Positions 29,355-36,616 of a DNA stretch of 64,000 nucleotides are shown here, piece by piece. The stretch comes from JAICLK01 sp963810525. Lineage in GTDB: Bacteria > Patescibacteriota > Saccharimonadia > Saccharimonadales > UBA4665. The notes under the pieces were generated by a model. The model saw only the letters and a program-made list of their open reading frames with translations. It searched no databases and was not told where the DNA came from. Within the stretch, counting starts at the first letter, position 1, and every line of letters begins with the position of its first letter. The stretch is taken from contig CAWENB010000003.1 of NCBI GenBank assembly GCA_963810525.1, positions 1,057,816 through 1,121,815 on the forward strand, in the 5' to 3' direction. The translations under genes were made by a program, and so were the position numbers.

Positions 29355-30154
29355 AGAAGGCTAAGCTTAAAGCTGGTCGCCGAACCACCAGCCACAAGTT
29401 CCTCGAAGCCGACCTAGACCCGCTGCTGCCTAGCCAAGTCTGGGACCAAGCCCACTTCCGCAAGCCCAGTACAGGTGAGGAGCGGCTGGCGTGGAGGTTC
29501 CTTGAGCGCAACATCCTTGACGTGGCCCAAGGACCGAGGCGGGCACGGCTGAAGTACATCGAGGAGCTGGAGACATGGATGTCAGCTACGGCGGGCTTGG
29601 AGGATTACTCCTTCTCTACCTGGTGCGGAGCGTTGGGTGTCGATGAGGGCTTCATGAAGACCAAGTTCGGAGAGTTCCTAAAGCTCCAGAGGGACTTGGC
29701 CGAGCGGGGGGTCAGGGGGCAGTTCAAGATACTCAGACGGATAGAGGCGGTGAGGGTGGCAGCGCCGCACAGCCTTAGCAAGGTCATCGGGGAGCCTCAG
29801 TTCATTGGCCAAGACCTCTACGAATGCCTCTCCTGCGGCCACAGAGGCAATATGAGCTACTTTGAGGGCTTCACCTGTGTCCGAGGCCAGCCGCAGCCAG
29901 AAAACGTCTCTAAAGGCTTTACAACGCAAAGCGAGCTTGAGGAGGCCTTGGCCCTTGAGCCGGGAGATTTGAATGTCGAAGGTAATAATCAGCCACTCGA
30001 TGCTGGCGACCAGCATGCAACTGCAAGACGAAGGCCGTTCTTCAGACGCACAATTACACAACTGGGACAACGAAGGGGGATGCGCCCTTGGAGGCGGGGA
30101 AAGCAGCGCATCTTGCGTGGGAACAGTGGCTGTTGGGGCAGCCGCCGGCGGTAG
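29351..30154 (+). CDS. Hypothetical early phage protein with zinc site
   Basis: The frame is 267 aa. Residues 1-205 look genuine: basic start (KKAKLKAGRRTTSHKFLEAD), a helical middle (LEDYSFSTWCGALGV, EFLKLQRDLAERGVRGQFKI) and a Cys cluster (YECLSCGHRGNMSYFEGFTC). The last 55 codons overlap the nuclease gene and are Arg-rich in an unprotein-like way, so the real end is probably earlier or altered by the nearby indel. It may be a DNA-binding cofactor of the replication block. Confidence 0.5.
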   Translation: MKKAKLKAGRRTTSHKFLEADLDPLLPSQVWDQAHFRKPSTGEERLAWRFLERNILDVAQGPRRARLKYIEELETWMSATAGLEDYSFSTWCGALGVDEGFMKTKFGEFLKLQRDLAERGVRGQFKILRRIEAVRVAAPHSLSKVIGEPQFIGQDLYECLSCGHRGNMSYFEGFTCVRGQPQPENVSKGFTTQSELEEALALEPGDLNVEGNNQPLDAGDQHATARRRPFFRRTITQLGQRRGMRPWRRGKQRILRGNSGCWGSRRR

Positions 30155-30951
30155 TCCACCAGACGCTGATTGACGCCTACAAGCCCTTTAGCGATGCCTA
30201 TGTCCTGAGCGACGACCGGCTGCACCTGAACAACCTCATCCGGGTCTTCGAGGCCTTTACCGCTCAGTGCGTCCTGTCCGAGCAGCCCTTCAAGGTTGTG
30301 GTCCGAAGCAACGAGATTCAGTCCGAGAACCAGCTGTTCGCGACCATCGGCCAGTGCGAGTACGGGGACATCATCGTTAGCGACAAGTCCGACGGCATCG
30401 TTCAGAACGTCGACACGGGCGACCTCTACAGCCTCGAATGGAAGTCCACCGGCAGCTACTTGGGTACTGACACGATGGACAAGTACCTGATGGACGACCA
30501 GGTGACGACGCACACCCACGTCTGCCGAGAGAACGGCTATGACGTGAAGGGCGTCCTGATGTTCATTGTCCAGTTCTCCAAGCTCCCAATGCCCGAGTTC
30601 AACAAGGACGGGAAGCCGAAGAAGTGCCGTACCCACCATATCGCTCAGACAGACTGCTGGCCCAGTCACCTTCGCTTCCAGCGCTTCTTCGTTGACCGCA
30701 GCCCGGAGCAGATTGAGCAGTGGAAACGGGAGGCGGCGAGAGAGGCGGAGAAGTACGCTGACGCCGTGAGCGCATTTGCCGAGTACAAGGACTTCGGCAA
30801 AGCGAACATGCCAATGGAAGGTCTCTTCAACGGCACCTGCGCGAATTGTCAGTATAAAAACTTCTGCTTGGGGGAGAGGAGAGACTTTGCTACAATGAGT
30901 ACTCGACAACTTGACGATACGACCATTGTCCGCAGCGGGGTTTACGAATGA
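29973..30951 (+). pseudogene. Cas4/RecB-like Fe-S nuclease with one-base frameshift
   Basis: ATG 29973 gives MSKVIISHSMLATSM. The family sequence continues in the next frame from about 30019 as NCKTKAVLQTHNYTTG, then PLEAGKAAHLAWEQW. The PD-(D/E)XK core is at VDTGDLYSLEWKSTGSY (D-x-n-E-x-K). The C-terminus has CANCQYKNFC, which with the N-terminal Cys of NCKTK gives the four ligands of a Cas4-like 4Fe-4S cluster. One extra base at about 30018 breaks the frame. Without it the protein is about 325 aa. An internal ATG at 30088 would lose the first Cys. Such phage exonucleases resect DNA ends for recombination. Confidence 0.72.
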
Positions 30952-31271
30952 GTGCGACTTGTCTTTGCCCAACGTGTCAGCAGCGCATGCTCGCCGCCGC
31001 CAAAGCTAGCGGACGAATGAGTGCGACTGTCAGCTGGCGGCCATCACGCACCGATTGGCATAGTTTGCCGCTTTGGGCACCTCAAGCCTTCTTGAGGTCT
31101 CTTCGGGAAGCCTTGGGCAAAGATGCGGGTAATCAATTTAACAGCAGTGACGTACCGTTGTTGCGGGCAATGCAAGCAGCAACCTCAGACGAGCACATGA
31201 AGGCGGGATATTGTGAAATAGCCGATGCCATTGAGCAATTCTCTGAGATAGAGCTTTCGGTGGAGTATTGA
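30948..31271 (+). CDS. Hypothetical protein with zinc knuckle (107 aa)
   Basis: MSATCLCPTCQQRMLAAAKA has a CxC-x2-C cluster at the N-terminus; the rest is helical (AFLRSLREALGKDAG). ATGA overlap with the nuclease gene and TGATG overlap with the ATPase gene. It may be a partner of the recombination proteins around it. Confidence 0.55.
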   Translation: MSATCLCPTCQQRMLAAAKASGRMSATVSWRPSRTDWHSLPLWAPQAFLRSLREALGKDAGNQFNSSDVPLLRAMQAATSDEHMKAGYCEIADAIEQFSEIELSVEY

Positions 31272-32077
31272 TGGAACTAATTCACGGCCTTATCCTTGGT
31301 CGCCCTGGCTCCGGCAAATCTACCCTGATTGCCTCGATGCCCAAACGGCTATTAGTCATTCTCACTGACCCTCCGGGTAAGGAGCAACCATATCTTGACA
31401 GAGGAACGGCCGGGCCTATTGAGGCGGGCAATAACTGCTATTTCCGCCATGTGTTCAGCAAGAAAGACCCTGAGCAGTGGATCATCCGAGTCGAGTACTG
31501 GGGAGAGCCAAACCCGGCCGACCCTTCTATGTACGCCCACTGGATTGCCCGGTCTGTACGTCTTGAGCAGGATATTCGAGAGTGGGGAATCAGGACAATC
31601 GTTCTCGATACTGCTACCTACTTCGAGCTTAGCGCTCGTTACTACAGCGCTGGACGCCTTAACCGCGATGTCAAAGATGGACGACAGCATTATGCGTTTA
31701 GTACGAATGCCTGCGAACAGTACATCATGATGCGCTTCCCCAACTTCCTACTCTGTAACTCCTTCGTCCTCTGTCACATTGACGACCAGAAGGACGAGAG
31801 CGAGAGCGGCGAGGGTGTGGTGACGCGCAAGATGGCAGCGCTGCCGGGCAAGATGCCGAACAGAGTAACTGGTGGCTTCGGGGAGGTCTGGAGAGTTTAT
31901 GTAGACGACGGAGGAAACAGGGTGTTGCAGACGCAGGCTCGGGCAGGGAATATGTTTGACTGCAAATCCCTTCTCGGCGTTCCTGACTTTTGTTACCCAC
32001 ATTACGAAGCGATCAAGAAAGCTCTAGAGGAGAAATCTGTTGGTAAAGACGGGACTGCGGGAGATAACGCAGGATGA
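31271..32077 (+). CDS. Sak4-like RecA-fold ATPase
   Basis: About 268 aa. Walker A GRPGSGKSTLIAS is near residue 10 and the Walker B-like IRTIVLDTATYFELS near 115, then FVLCHIDDQ (a DxxxD-like strand) and GGFGEVWRVYV. This is the AAA_24/Sak4 layout of phage single-strand annealing and recombination ATPases. ATG 31271 overlaps the previous stop (TTGATGG). It lies between the Fe-S nuclease and an SSB-like gene, a usual phage recombination cassette. Confidence 0.8.
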   Translation: MELIHGLILGRPGSGKSTLIASMPKRLLVILTDPPGKEQPYLDRGTAGPIEAGNNCYFRHVFSKKDPEQWIIRVEYWGEPNPADPSMYAHWIARSVRLEQDIREWGIRTIVLDTATYFELSARYYSAGRLNRDVKDGRQHYAFSTNACEQYIMMRFPNFLLCNSFVLCHIDDQKDESESGEGVVTRKMAALPGKMPNRVTGGFGEVWRVYVDDGGNRVLQTQARAGNMFDCKSLLGVPDFCYPHYEAIKKALEEKSVGKDGTAGDNAG

Positions 32078-32249
32078 TGTCAAAGAAGCTCTCATTGCCG
32101 CCTTGGCCATTGGTGAGGCTGTTGGCGGACAGTACAAGAGCACACAATTAGGTGATTGGATGGCCGTTCTGTTGACCCGCCCAGAGAAAACAGTCTATAT
32201 CGACGTAGAGTACAAACAAGTACCCAACGAGGGAACTGATGAAGCATAG
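32040..32249 (+). CDS. Hypothetical protein with TTG start (69 aa)
   Basis: MVKTGLREITQDDVKEALIA, then DWMAVLLTRPEKTVYIDVEY. It overlaps the ATPase gene's end and the next gene's start. Alpha/beta, no family recognised. Confidence 0.5.
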   Translation: MVKTGLREITQDDVKEALIAALAIGEAVGGQYKSTQLGDWMAVLLTRPEKTVYIDVEYKQVPNEGTDEA

Positions 32250-32427
32250 GAACGCTGAGGCCGAGAGGGCCATATACGAAGCCGTGGGAGGTGTCCTGAA
32301 TCACCTCTATGAGTACCCGGCTGGTGACGGCCGCACAGCCGCCAGCTTCATTGAGTGCGTCATTATGGAACTGCAACGAGTAAAAGAAGTCGTAGAAGGC
32401 GACGAGGGAGAAACGAACGATGCCTGA
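32239..32427 (+). CDS. Small helical protein (62 aa)
   Basis: MKHRNAEAERAIYEAVGGVL, helical throughout, with an acidic end (VVEGDEGETNDA). Coupled to both neighbours. Unknown. Confidence 0.5.
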   Translation: MKHRNAEAERAIYEAVGGVLNHLYEYPAGDGRTAASFIECVIMELQRVKEVVEGDEGETNDA

Positions 32428-33004
32428 GAATGTCGAAACGATTGACCTGTCAACGCTGGAGTTCCCCGGAGACCCCAGCAAGCTGCCCACCAGCAAGGAA
32501 CTGCCGCTGGGGGACATCGAGCTGGAGATTACGAACTGGAGCGCCGTAAAGACCAAGGACGTTGGGGAAGATGACCCCGACTACGCCAAAGGCAAGCGCG
32601 GGAACAAGCTCATGTTCAAGATTCAGTTCAAAGCGACAGCCCCGCAGGAGATTGCCGGCCTGCCGTACACGCACCAGTGCGTCGTGGGCAGCAACACCGA
32701 CCCGGCGGGGGCCAAGGAAAGCACTTGGGCCTCTGGCGGCGGGACGGAAGTCATGAAGATTCTGAACCGAGCGGGCACCCATCTCGGCTCGACCACCAAG
32801 CCTCGTGAGGCCATGCTGGCCAGCGTCGGTCAGCGGCTGGTCGGTGAGGTGAAGCTGGAGAAGGACAAGAAGGGCCAGTATCCGGACAAGCACATCGTCA
32901 AGGGCTGGCACAAGGTCGGCGACCGGCAGCCCCGGTTGGCCGGTGAGTCCGGCGCGCCGCTCGAGGGCCAGACGCACCCGCCAGCCGGCTCCCGTGTTCG
33001 ATAA
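32420..33004 (+). CDS. Probable single-stranded DNA-binding-like protein
   Basis: 194 aa. Begins MPENVETIDLSTLEFPGDPS. The core is beta-rich with the pattern GDIELEITNWSAVKTKD, NKLMFKIQFKAT and GQRLVGEVKLEKDKKGQYPD, like DUF669/SSB-type OB-fold proteins of phages. The C-terminal 35 residues are polar and disordered. It follows the Sak4-like ATPase gene, as expected for a recombination module, and is followed by a hairpin and the tRNA-like gene. Confidence 0.6.
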   Translation: MPENVETIDLSTLEFPGDPSKLPTSKELPLGDIELEITNWSAVKTKDVGEDDPDYAKGKRGNKLMFKIQFKATAPQEIAGLPYTHQCVVGSNTDPAGAKESTWASGGGTEVMKILNRAGTHLGSTTKPREAMLASVGQRLVGEVKLEKDKKGQYPDKHIVKGWHKVGDRQPRLAGESGAPLEGQTHPPAGSRVR

Positions 33005-33016
33005 CCAACTGACCTA

Positions 33017-33037
33017 GGGACGACTCAGCCACGTCCC
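33017..33037 (+). terminator. Hairpin between the SSB-like gene and the tRNA-like gene
   Basis: GGGACG/CGTCCC stem with a 9-base loop. No T-run follows, so it could be a processing signal for the adjacent tRNA as well as a terminator. Confidence 0.45.
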
Positions 33038-33040
33038 TCA

Positions 33041-33112
33041 GCGGGGGTAGCTCAACAGAAGAGCGCCTGATTGTACAGGCAGGTTGTGGGGTGCAAGTCC
33101 TCACCCCCCGCG
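33041..33112 (+). tRNA. Phage tRNA-like gene, anticodon uncertain
   Basis: A clear 7-bp acceptor GCGGGGG/CCCCCGC, the D arm GCTC/GAGC and a T arm with an altered loop (TGCAAGT). The anticodon arm pairs as GCCTG/CAGGC but leaves only a six-base loop, ATTGTA, so the anticodon cannot be read safely (TGT or GTA are candidates). After the acceptor comes GCCCCA, so CCA is not encoded at the usual place. It could be a decayed tRNA, one with a missing base, or a tRNA mimic. Confidence 0.55.
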
Positions 33113-33131
33113 CCCCAAAAGGAGTTACTCT

Positions 33132-33515
33132 ATGACCAAGCCCATTCCTATGACCATTGAGAAGTTCTTTCGGCTGTTGCCGAGGACGAAGAAGCTGAAT
33201 CCCTTTCTTACCGTATCTAACTCCATTCGCTTCGGCAGAGGCGTTGGAGGCTCCATTAAAATAGACTGCCCGCTGTCAGCCGTGTACTTGGTTAAGACTG
33301 GTGATCGAATCAGTATGAAACCGGCCGACTTACGTAAAGCGTTTGCCTTTAGGCCCGACAGACGCCGCCCCACTGGACTCTACGCAGACGCCGTCGGCAT
33401 GATTATGAGCGCTGCCGACGATAACGGGGCGTTTGGCTATGAGTCTCGCTTCACCACCCGCCTGCGCCGCAGAATGATAAAGGTTTTGGACCTTGGACGA
33501 AAGGCATCTCACTAG
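33132..33515 (+). CDS. Hypothetical protein ahead of the polymerase genes (127 aa)
   Basis: An AAAAGGAG site precedes ATG 33132. The protein (MTKPIPMTIEKFFRLLPRTK) is basic and mixed alpha/beta, ending in an Arg-rich helix (FTTRLRRRMIKVLDLGRK). Possibly DNA-binding. No family recognised. Confidence 0.55.
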   Translation: MTKPIPMTIEKFFRLLPRTKKLNPFLTVSNSIRFGRGVGGSIKIDCPLSAVYLVKTGDRISMKPADLRKAFAFRPDRRRPTGLYADAVGMIMSAADDNGAFGYESRFTTRLRRRMIKVLDLGRKASH

Positions 33516-33535
33516 ATTACGACGGAGGCAAAAGC

Positions 33536-34813
33536 TTGCCAAGACTCATCCCTCCGTGGTGTAAACACGGCTGTCCGATGCCGGAAGGGCACAGCTGTGA
33601 CGCCGAGCTCGTCTTGATTGGCGAGGCCGGGGGTCGTCGTGAGGACGATCTCGGTCAGCCATTCGTCGGCCGGTCGGGAGCGGAGCTGGAGCGATGGTGG
33701 GAACCGCTGGGGATACGACGTTCGCATTTCGCGATATTCAACGCCTTTCCATACCGTCCTCCGAACAACCAGATTCAGGCCATTCCGGCCGCTCAGCTGG
33801 AGTTCTGGGGTCAGAGACTGCGTGAGCAGCTCAGCGCGTTGGCCGACCCAATAGTCATTGTGCCCACCGGCAGTACGGCTCTGAACGCTCTCTTCCCCGG
33901 CGAGGGTTTGAGAATAACTGATTGGCGCGGGAGCATCCTGTCATGGACGGACCTGAAGGGCCGGCAAGTCAAGGTGATTCCTACCATCCACCCTGCCGCC
34001 ACGTTCCGACAGCCCATATTGACCAAGTTCTGCCTGGCGGACTGGAAGAGGATAGCCGAAGACAGGACGTTTAGGGAGCTACGGCTGCCGGAGATAAGCG
34101 TCTGTGTTGAGCCGACGGCGGATGAGTTTGGGCAGTTCATGACTGGCCTTGAGCGAGCGAGGGCCGAAGAGGAGTGGCCAGTAATGGCCGTAGACATAGA
34201 AAATGACCCAAGAACGTCTGAGCTTTTGTGTGTTGGTTTCAGCTACGAGCCTTCTGGCGCTCTTGTTATCCCCCTTTCCAGGAGAGCCCTCTTTACGGGC
34301 GGCACTAGGGATAGGATGCTATCTTATGCTCATAACTTGTGCGGACACGCCATCGGAAAGGTACTTCAAAACGGCCAGCACGACCAGTACATCCTCAGAC
34401 AAAACGGCATCGAGCTCAACGCCTATGACTGGGACTTAATGGAGATGGACCATGCTCTCGATCCCAATGACGGAGGCGACACTCAGGCAGGCTCAGAGGG
34501 AGCGGGCGATGCTGAGACTATACGCATCAGCATGCGGTCCCTTGCGGTCCTTGCTTCGCTCCATACTCGATTCCCCTATTACAAAAAAGGAGGCCGGAAG
34601 TCCGTCCGAGAGTTCAATTGGCAATCGCTTTACGAGTACAACGCGAAAGATTGTTGCGTAACCCGGGAGATATTCCCGATTCTTCTGAACCAACTAATCC
34701 AAAGGGGCCTCGTTTCAACCCCCTCCTCCTCTTCCTTATCTGCATCCTCAGTGGATTCGGAGCAGTTATGGGCTTCCAGTCCACCACTCCGGCCTTGGGA
34801 GCCATCTCTTTAG
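33536..34813 (+). CDS. DNA polymerase A part 1: uracil-DNA glycosylase fused to 3'-5' exonuclease
   Basis: TTG 33536 follows GGAGG. Residues 1-190 are a family 4-like uracil-DNA glycosylase: Cys-rich start (WCKHGCPMPEGHSC), GEAGGRREDDLGQPFVG near 30, and PTIHPAATF near 155. From about 213 a DnaQ-like exonuclease follows: AVDIENDP (Exo I), QNGQHDQYIL (Exo II-like) and YNAKDCCVTREIF (Exo III) near 365-380. Polymerase-type sequence ends at about QLIQRGL; the last 33 residues (STPSSSSLSASS) are a non-homologous tail overlapping a membrane-protein gene. The rest of the polymerase is in two later genes (35299 and 36617). Confidence 0.8.
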   Translation: MPRLIPPWCKHGCPMPEGHSCDAELVLIGEAGGRREDDLGQPFVGRSGAELERWWEPLGIRRSHFAIFNAFPYRPPNNQIQAIPAAQLEFWGQRLREQLSALADPIVIVPTGSTALNALFPGEGLRITDWRGSILSWTDLKGRQVKVIPTIHPAATFRQPILTKFCLADWKRIAEDRTFRELRLPEISVCVEPTADEFGQFMTGLERARAEEEWPVMAVDIENDPRTSELLCVGFSYEPSGALVIPLSRRALFTGGTRDRMLSYAHNLCGHAIGKVLQNGQHDQYILRQNGIELNAYDWDLMEMDHALDPNDGGDTQAGSEGAGDAETIRISMRSLAVLASLHTRFPYYKKGGRKSVREFNWQSLYEYNAKDCCVTREIFPILLNQLIQRGLVSTPSSSSLSASSVDSEQLWASSPPLRPWEPSL

Positions 34814-34848
34814 GGCTGGGGCTGGTGGCTATCGAGATTTGCTCATGA
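34618..34848 (+). CDS. Small membrane protein between polymerase parts
   Basis: The C-terminal half (PLLLFLICILSGFGAVMG, ALGAISLGLGLVAIEI) forms two membrane helices. The stop overlaps the next ATG (ATGA), which supports it. The start is uncertain; TTG codons at 34618 and 34651-34654 are possible, all inside the exonuclease gene. It is the first of three genes that interrupt the polymerase. Confidence 0.5.
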   Translation: MAIALRVQRERLLRNPGDIPDSSEPTNPKGPRFNPLLLFLICILSGFGAVMGFQSTTPALGAISLGLGLVAIEICS

Positions 34849-35102
34849 GAAAGTGCGGCTATTGTGGCCATGATGAGCTCATTCACTGGGCCTCCGAGTG
34901 CGCCGGCCCCAAGTTCAAGGGCTGTTACTGTCACGGCTTTACGGCTCATGAGCTGCTGACTGTTCAGGACAAGCTGGACTACATCCGAGCCCAGGTTGCC
35001 AAGCACGAGAACCGGGGCCAGATAGGCGACGTAGAGGTCTTGGACGAGTATGGAGCCATCCGGGAGCATCTGGGGAAGATAATGGAGAAAGCAAGTACAT
35101 GA
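34845..35102 (+). CDS. Zinc-binding protein between polymerase parts (85 aa)
   Basis: MRKCGYCGHDELIHWASECA, then FKGCYCHGF: a Cys/His zinc site of a type seen in several small proteins of this phage (compare 38208). The rest is helical. Coupled by ATGA on both sides. Confidence 0.6.
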   Translation: MRKCGYCGHDELIHWASECAGPKFKGCYCHGFTAHELLTVQDKLDYIRAQVAKHENRGQIGDVEVLDEYGAIREHLGKIMEKAST

Positions 35103-35302
35103 GCTACTACGACGAGACATTTTATGAAGATGCGCGGCGCGCGATAAAAGAACTACGAAACGAGGCTCGTAGCCTGCACGAGAGCCTTGAGTTCTACCAA
35201 CGAGAGTCCAAGCGCTTGGACGGAGAACTTAAGGTAGCGCTGGCTCGTATTCGTGAGCTAGAGAAGTTCGAGGCTGCGTATGAGGCGCTGTCCCAGGAGT
35301 GA
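35099..35302 (+). CDS. Coiled-coil protein between polymerase parts (67 aa)
   Basis: MSYYDETFYEDARRAIKELR, then a continuous heptad-like helix to LEKFEAAYEALSQE. The stop overlaps the GTG start of polymerase part 2, so the two are translated together. It might help assemble the split polymerase (inference). Confidence 0.6.
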   Translation: MSYYDETFYEDARRAIKELRNEARSLHESLEFYQRESKRLDGELKVALARIRELEKFEAAYEALSQE

Positions 35303-36039
35303 GCTTCTATGAAGACCAATATCGAAGTGTTCGAGAAGCTTGCTTTCGACTTATGTGTCATGGGGTGCGCTACGATACAGTTGCCGCTAAAGAACGTGCG
35401 GTGGAGTTGGCGGCGCGCAAAGACGCAATCAAAGCCGAGCTGGATACTTTTACTGGAGGACACAAGCTCTACGCCGAGTCCCGACACCGAAGCCCCAAGC
35501 TCCTCAAACTCATGGCCGAGAAGCGGCGGCTGACGGAGGCCAAGAATGCCATCCCCAAGACCGACAAAGCAGCGAGAAAGGAAGCTACGGCCGGCATCAA
35601 ACGCGCAGGCGAGGAGGTTAAAGCGCTTAGAGCGCGAGGAGATGATGTCACGATTGAACGTGGTACTGGCCTCTCTGACCAACGCATTGCAGCATATCTC
35701 TATGGCACATTGGCGCTTCCAAGCCATCGTAAACGACGTAAAGACACAGGGAAAGTCACTGTAACCGTCGATGACATCACGCTCAAAAAGGTCGCAATGG
35801 CGGCGAGGGAGTACGAGGGGCTCATCAAGCTCATCCTTGAGCACAGGAAGTGTAACAAGCTACTTGGCTATCTTGATGAGTCACATTTGGATGCTGATGG
35901 GCGTTTAAGGTCGTTATATAAGCCTTTTGGCACTCAAACTGGTCGTCTCAGCTCCGCCGAGAATCCAAACGGGACGGGCCGCAACATGCAAAACGACGCA
36001 AGGGAGCTGAAGTACCTGCTGCTCCCGAATGAGGGCTGA
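35299..36039 (+). CDS. DNA polymerase A part 2: thumb and N-terminal palm
   Basis: 246 aa from GTG 35299. The start SFYEDQYRSVREACFRLMCH then GVRYD continues exactly where part 1 leaves the family alignment (QRGL, then FYE...). Thumb-type helices follow, then LLGYLDESHLDADGRLRSLY, FGTQTGRLSSAENPNGTGRN and MQND, the conserved strand and RLSS...NMQN motif before motif A. It ends KYLLLPNEG, just short of motif A. It cannot polymerise alone and needs part 3. The stop overlaps the next start (TGATG). Confidence 0.8.
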   Translation: MSFYEDQYRSVREACFRLMCHGVRYDTVAAKERAVELAARKDAIKAELDTFTGGHKLYAESRHRSPKLLKLMAEKRRLTEAKNAIPKTDKAARKEATAGIKRAGEEVKALRARGDDVTIERGTGLSDQRIAAYLYGTLALPSHRKRRKDTGKVTVTVDDITLKKVAMAAREYEGLIKLILEHRKCNKLLGYLDESHLDADGRLRSLYKPFGTQTGRLSSAENPNGTGRNMQNDARELKYLLLPNEG

Positions 36040-36317
36040 TGGCTACGTACAAGACTGTTAAATCCATTCTTCTTACGTCGGGCAAAGTGGTCTCACACAA
36101 GCTCCCTTTATGTGATTTATGCCAGCAACCCATCCTCTTTGAGATTTGGATGGTCAAGGACAAAACATGGGCTATGTCCGGGCTCAAGAGGAACGATGGT
36201 GCTCATTTGGAGTGCTTCTTAAAGGCGCTGCCTCGTAAGATACGAGTGGATGACTTCACAGACGCTCGCTGTAATCAACTCTTTTGGGTAGGCGTTGAGG
36301 CCGCAAAACGTGGTTGA
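36039..36317 (+). CDS. Zinc-binding protein between polymerase parts 2 and 3 (92 aa)
   Basis: The protein (MATYKTVKSILLTSGKVVSH) has CDLCQQPILFEIWMV and a later His/Cys (GAHLECFLKAL), a treble-clef-like zinc site. It is coupled by TGATG to part 2. Not an endonuclease by any motif I can see, so it does not suggest an intron. Confidence 0.6.
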   Translation: MATYKTVKSILLTSGKVVSHKLPLCDLCQQPILFEIWMVKDKTWAMSGLKRNDGAHLECFLKALPRKIRVDDFTDARCNQLFWVGVEAAKRG

Positions 36318-36615
36318 CAGCAAGAAGTCCTACTACGTCCGTCTCGGCAATAAGCAGACGGCCCGAGCCCGTCGCATCTACAAAGCCATCTTCGGGGAGC
36401 GTATGCCCAAAGGTTGGCAATTCGTGTGGTTTTTCTTGGGGGCTACAGATGCTGTGTGTAAGCAGATTATGCTGATTGACGGCCTCTACACCAAACATGA
36501 CATGAACACGCTTGTGCATGAGCTAGTCCACGTCAAGCACCCTAAAATGCCTCATGGCAAGCACTTTGAAAAGCTGGTCAGGAAGCTACAGAAGATAGCC
36601 GAACAGGTGAAGTAG
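36310..36615 (+). CDS. SprT-like metallopeptidase-fold protein
   Basis: About 101 aa from GTG 36310, which overlaps the previous stop. LVHELVHVKHPKMPHGKHF contains the HExxH-like HELVH zinc site with a downstream His, as in SprT/Spartan-type proteins. Spartan proteases remove DNA-protein crosslinks, so a place between polymerase genes is meaningful. The protein is shorter than most SprT proteins. Its stop is 1 bp before the TTG start of polymerase part 3. Confidence 0.65.
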   Translation: MVDSKKSYYVRLGNKQTARARRIYKAIFGERMPKGWQFVWFFLGATDAVCKQIMLIDGLYTKHDMNTLVHELVHVKHPKMPHGKHFEKLVRKLQKIAEQVK

Positions 36616-36616
36616 C

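Noticed and set aside
29989..30972. Long minus-strand frame (327 codons) opposite the nuclease
   Set aside because: Antisense shadow of the Cas4-like gene, no ribosome site, no domain.
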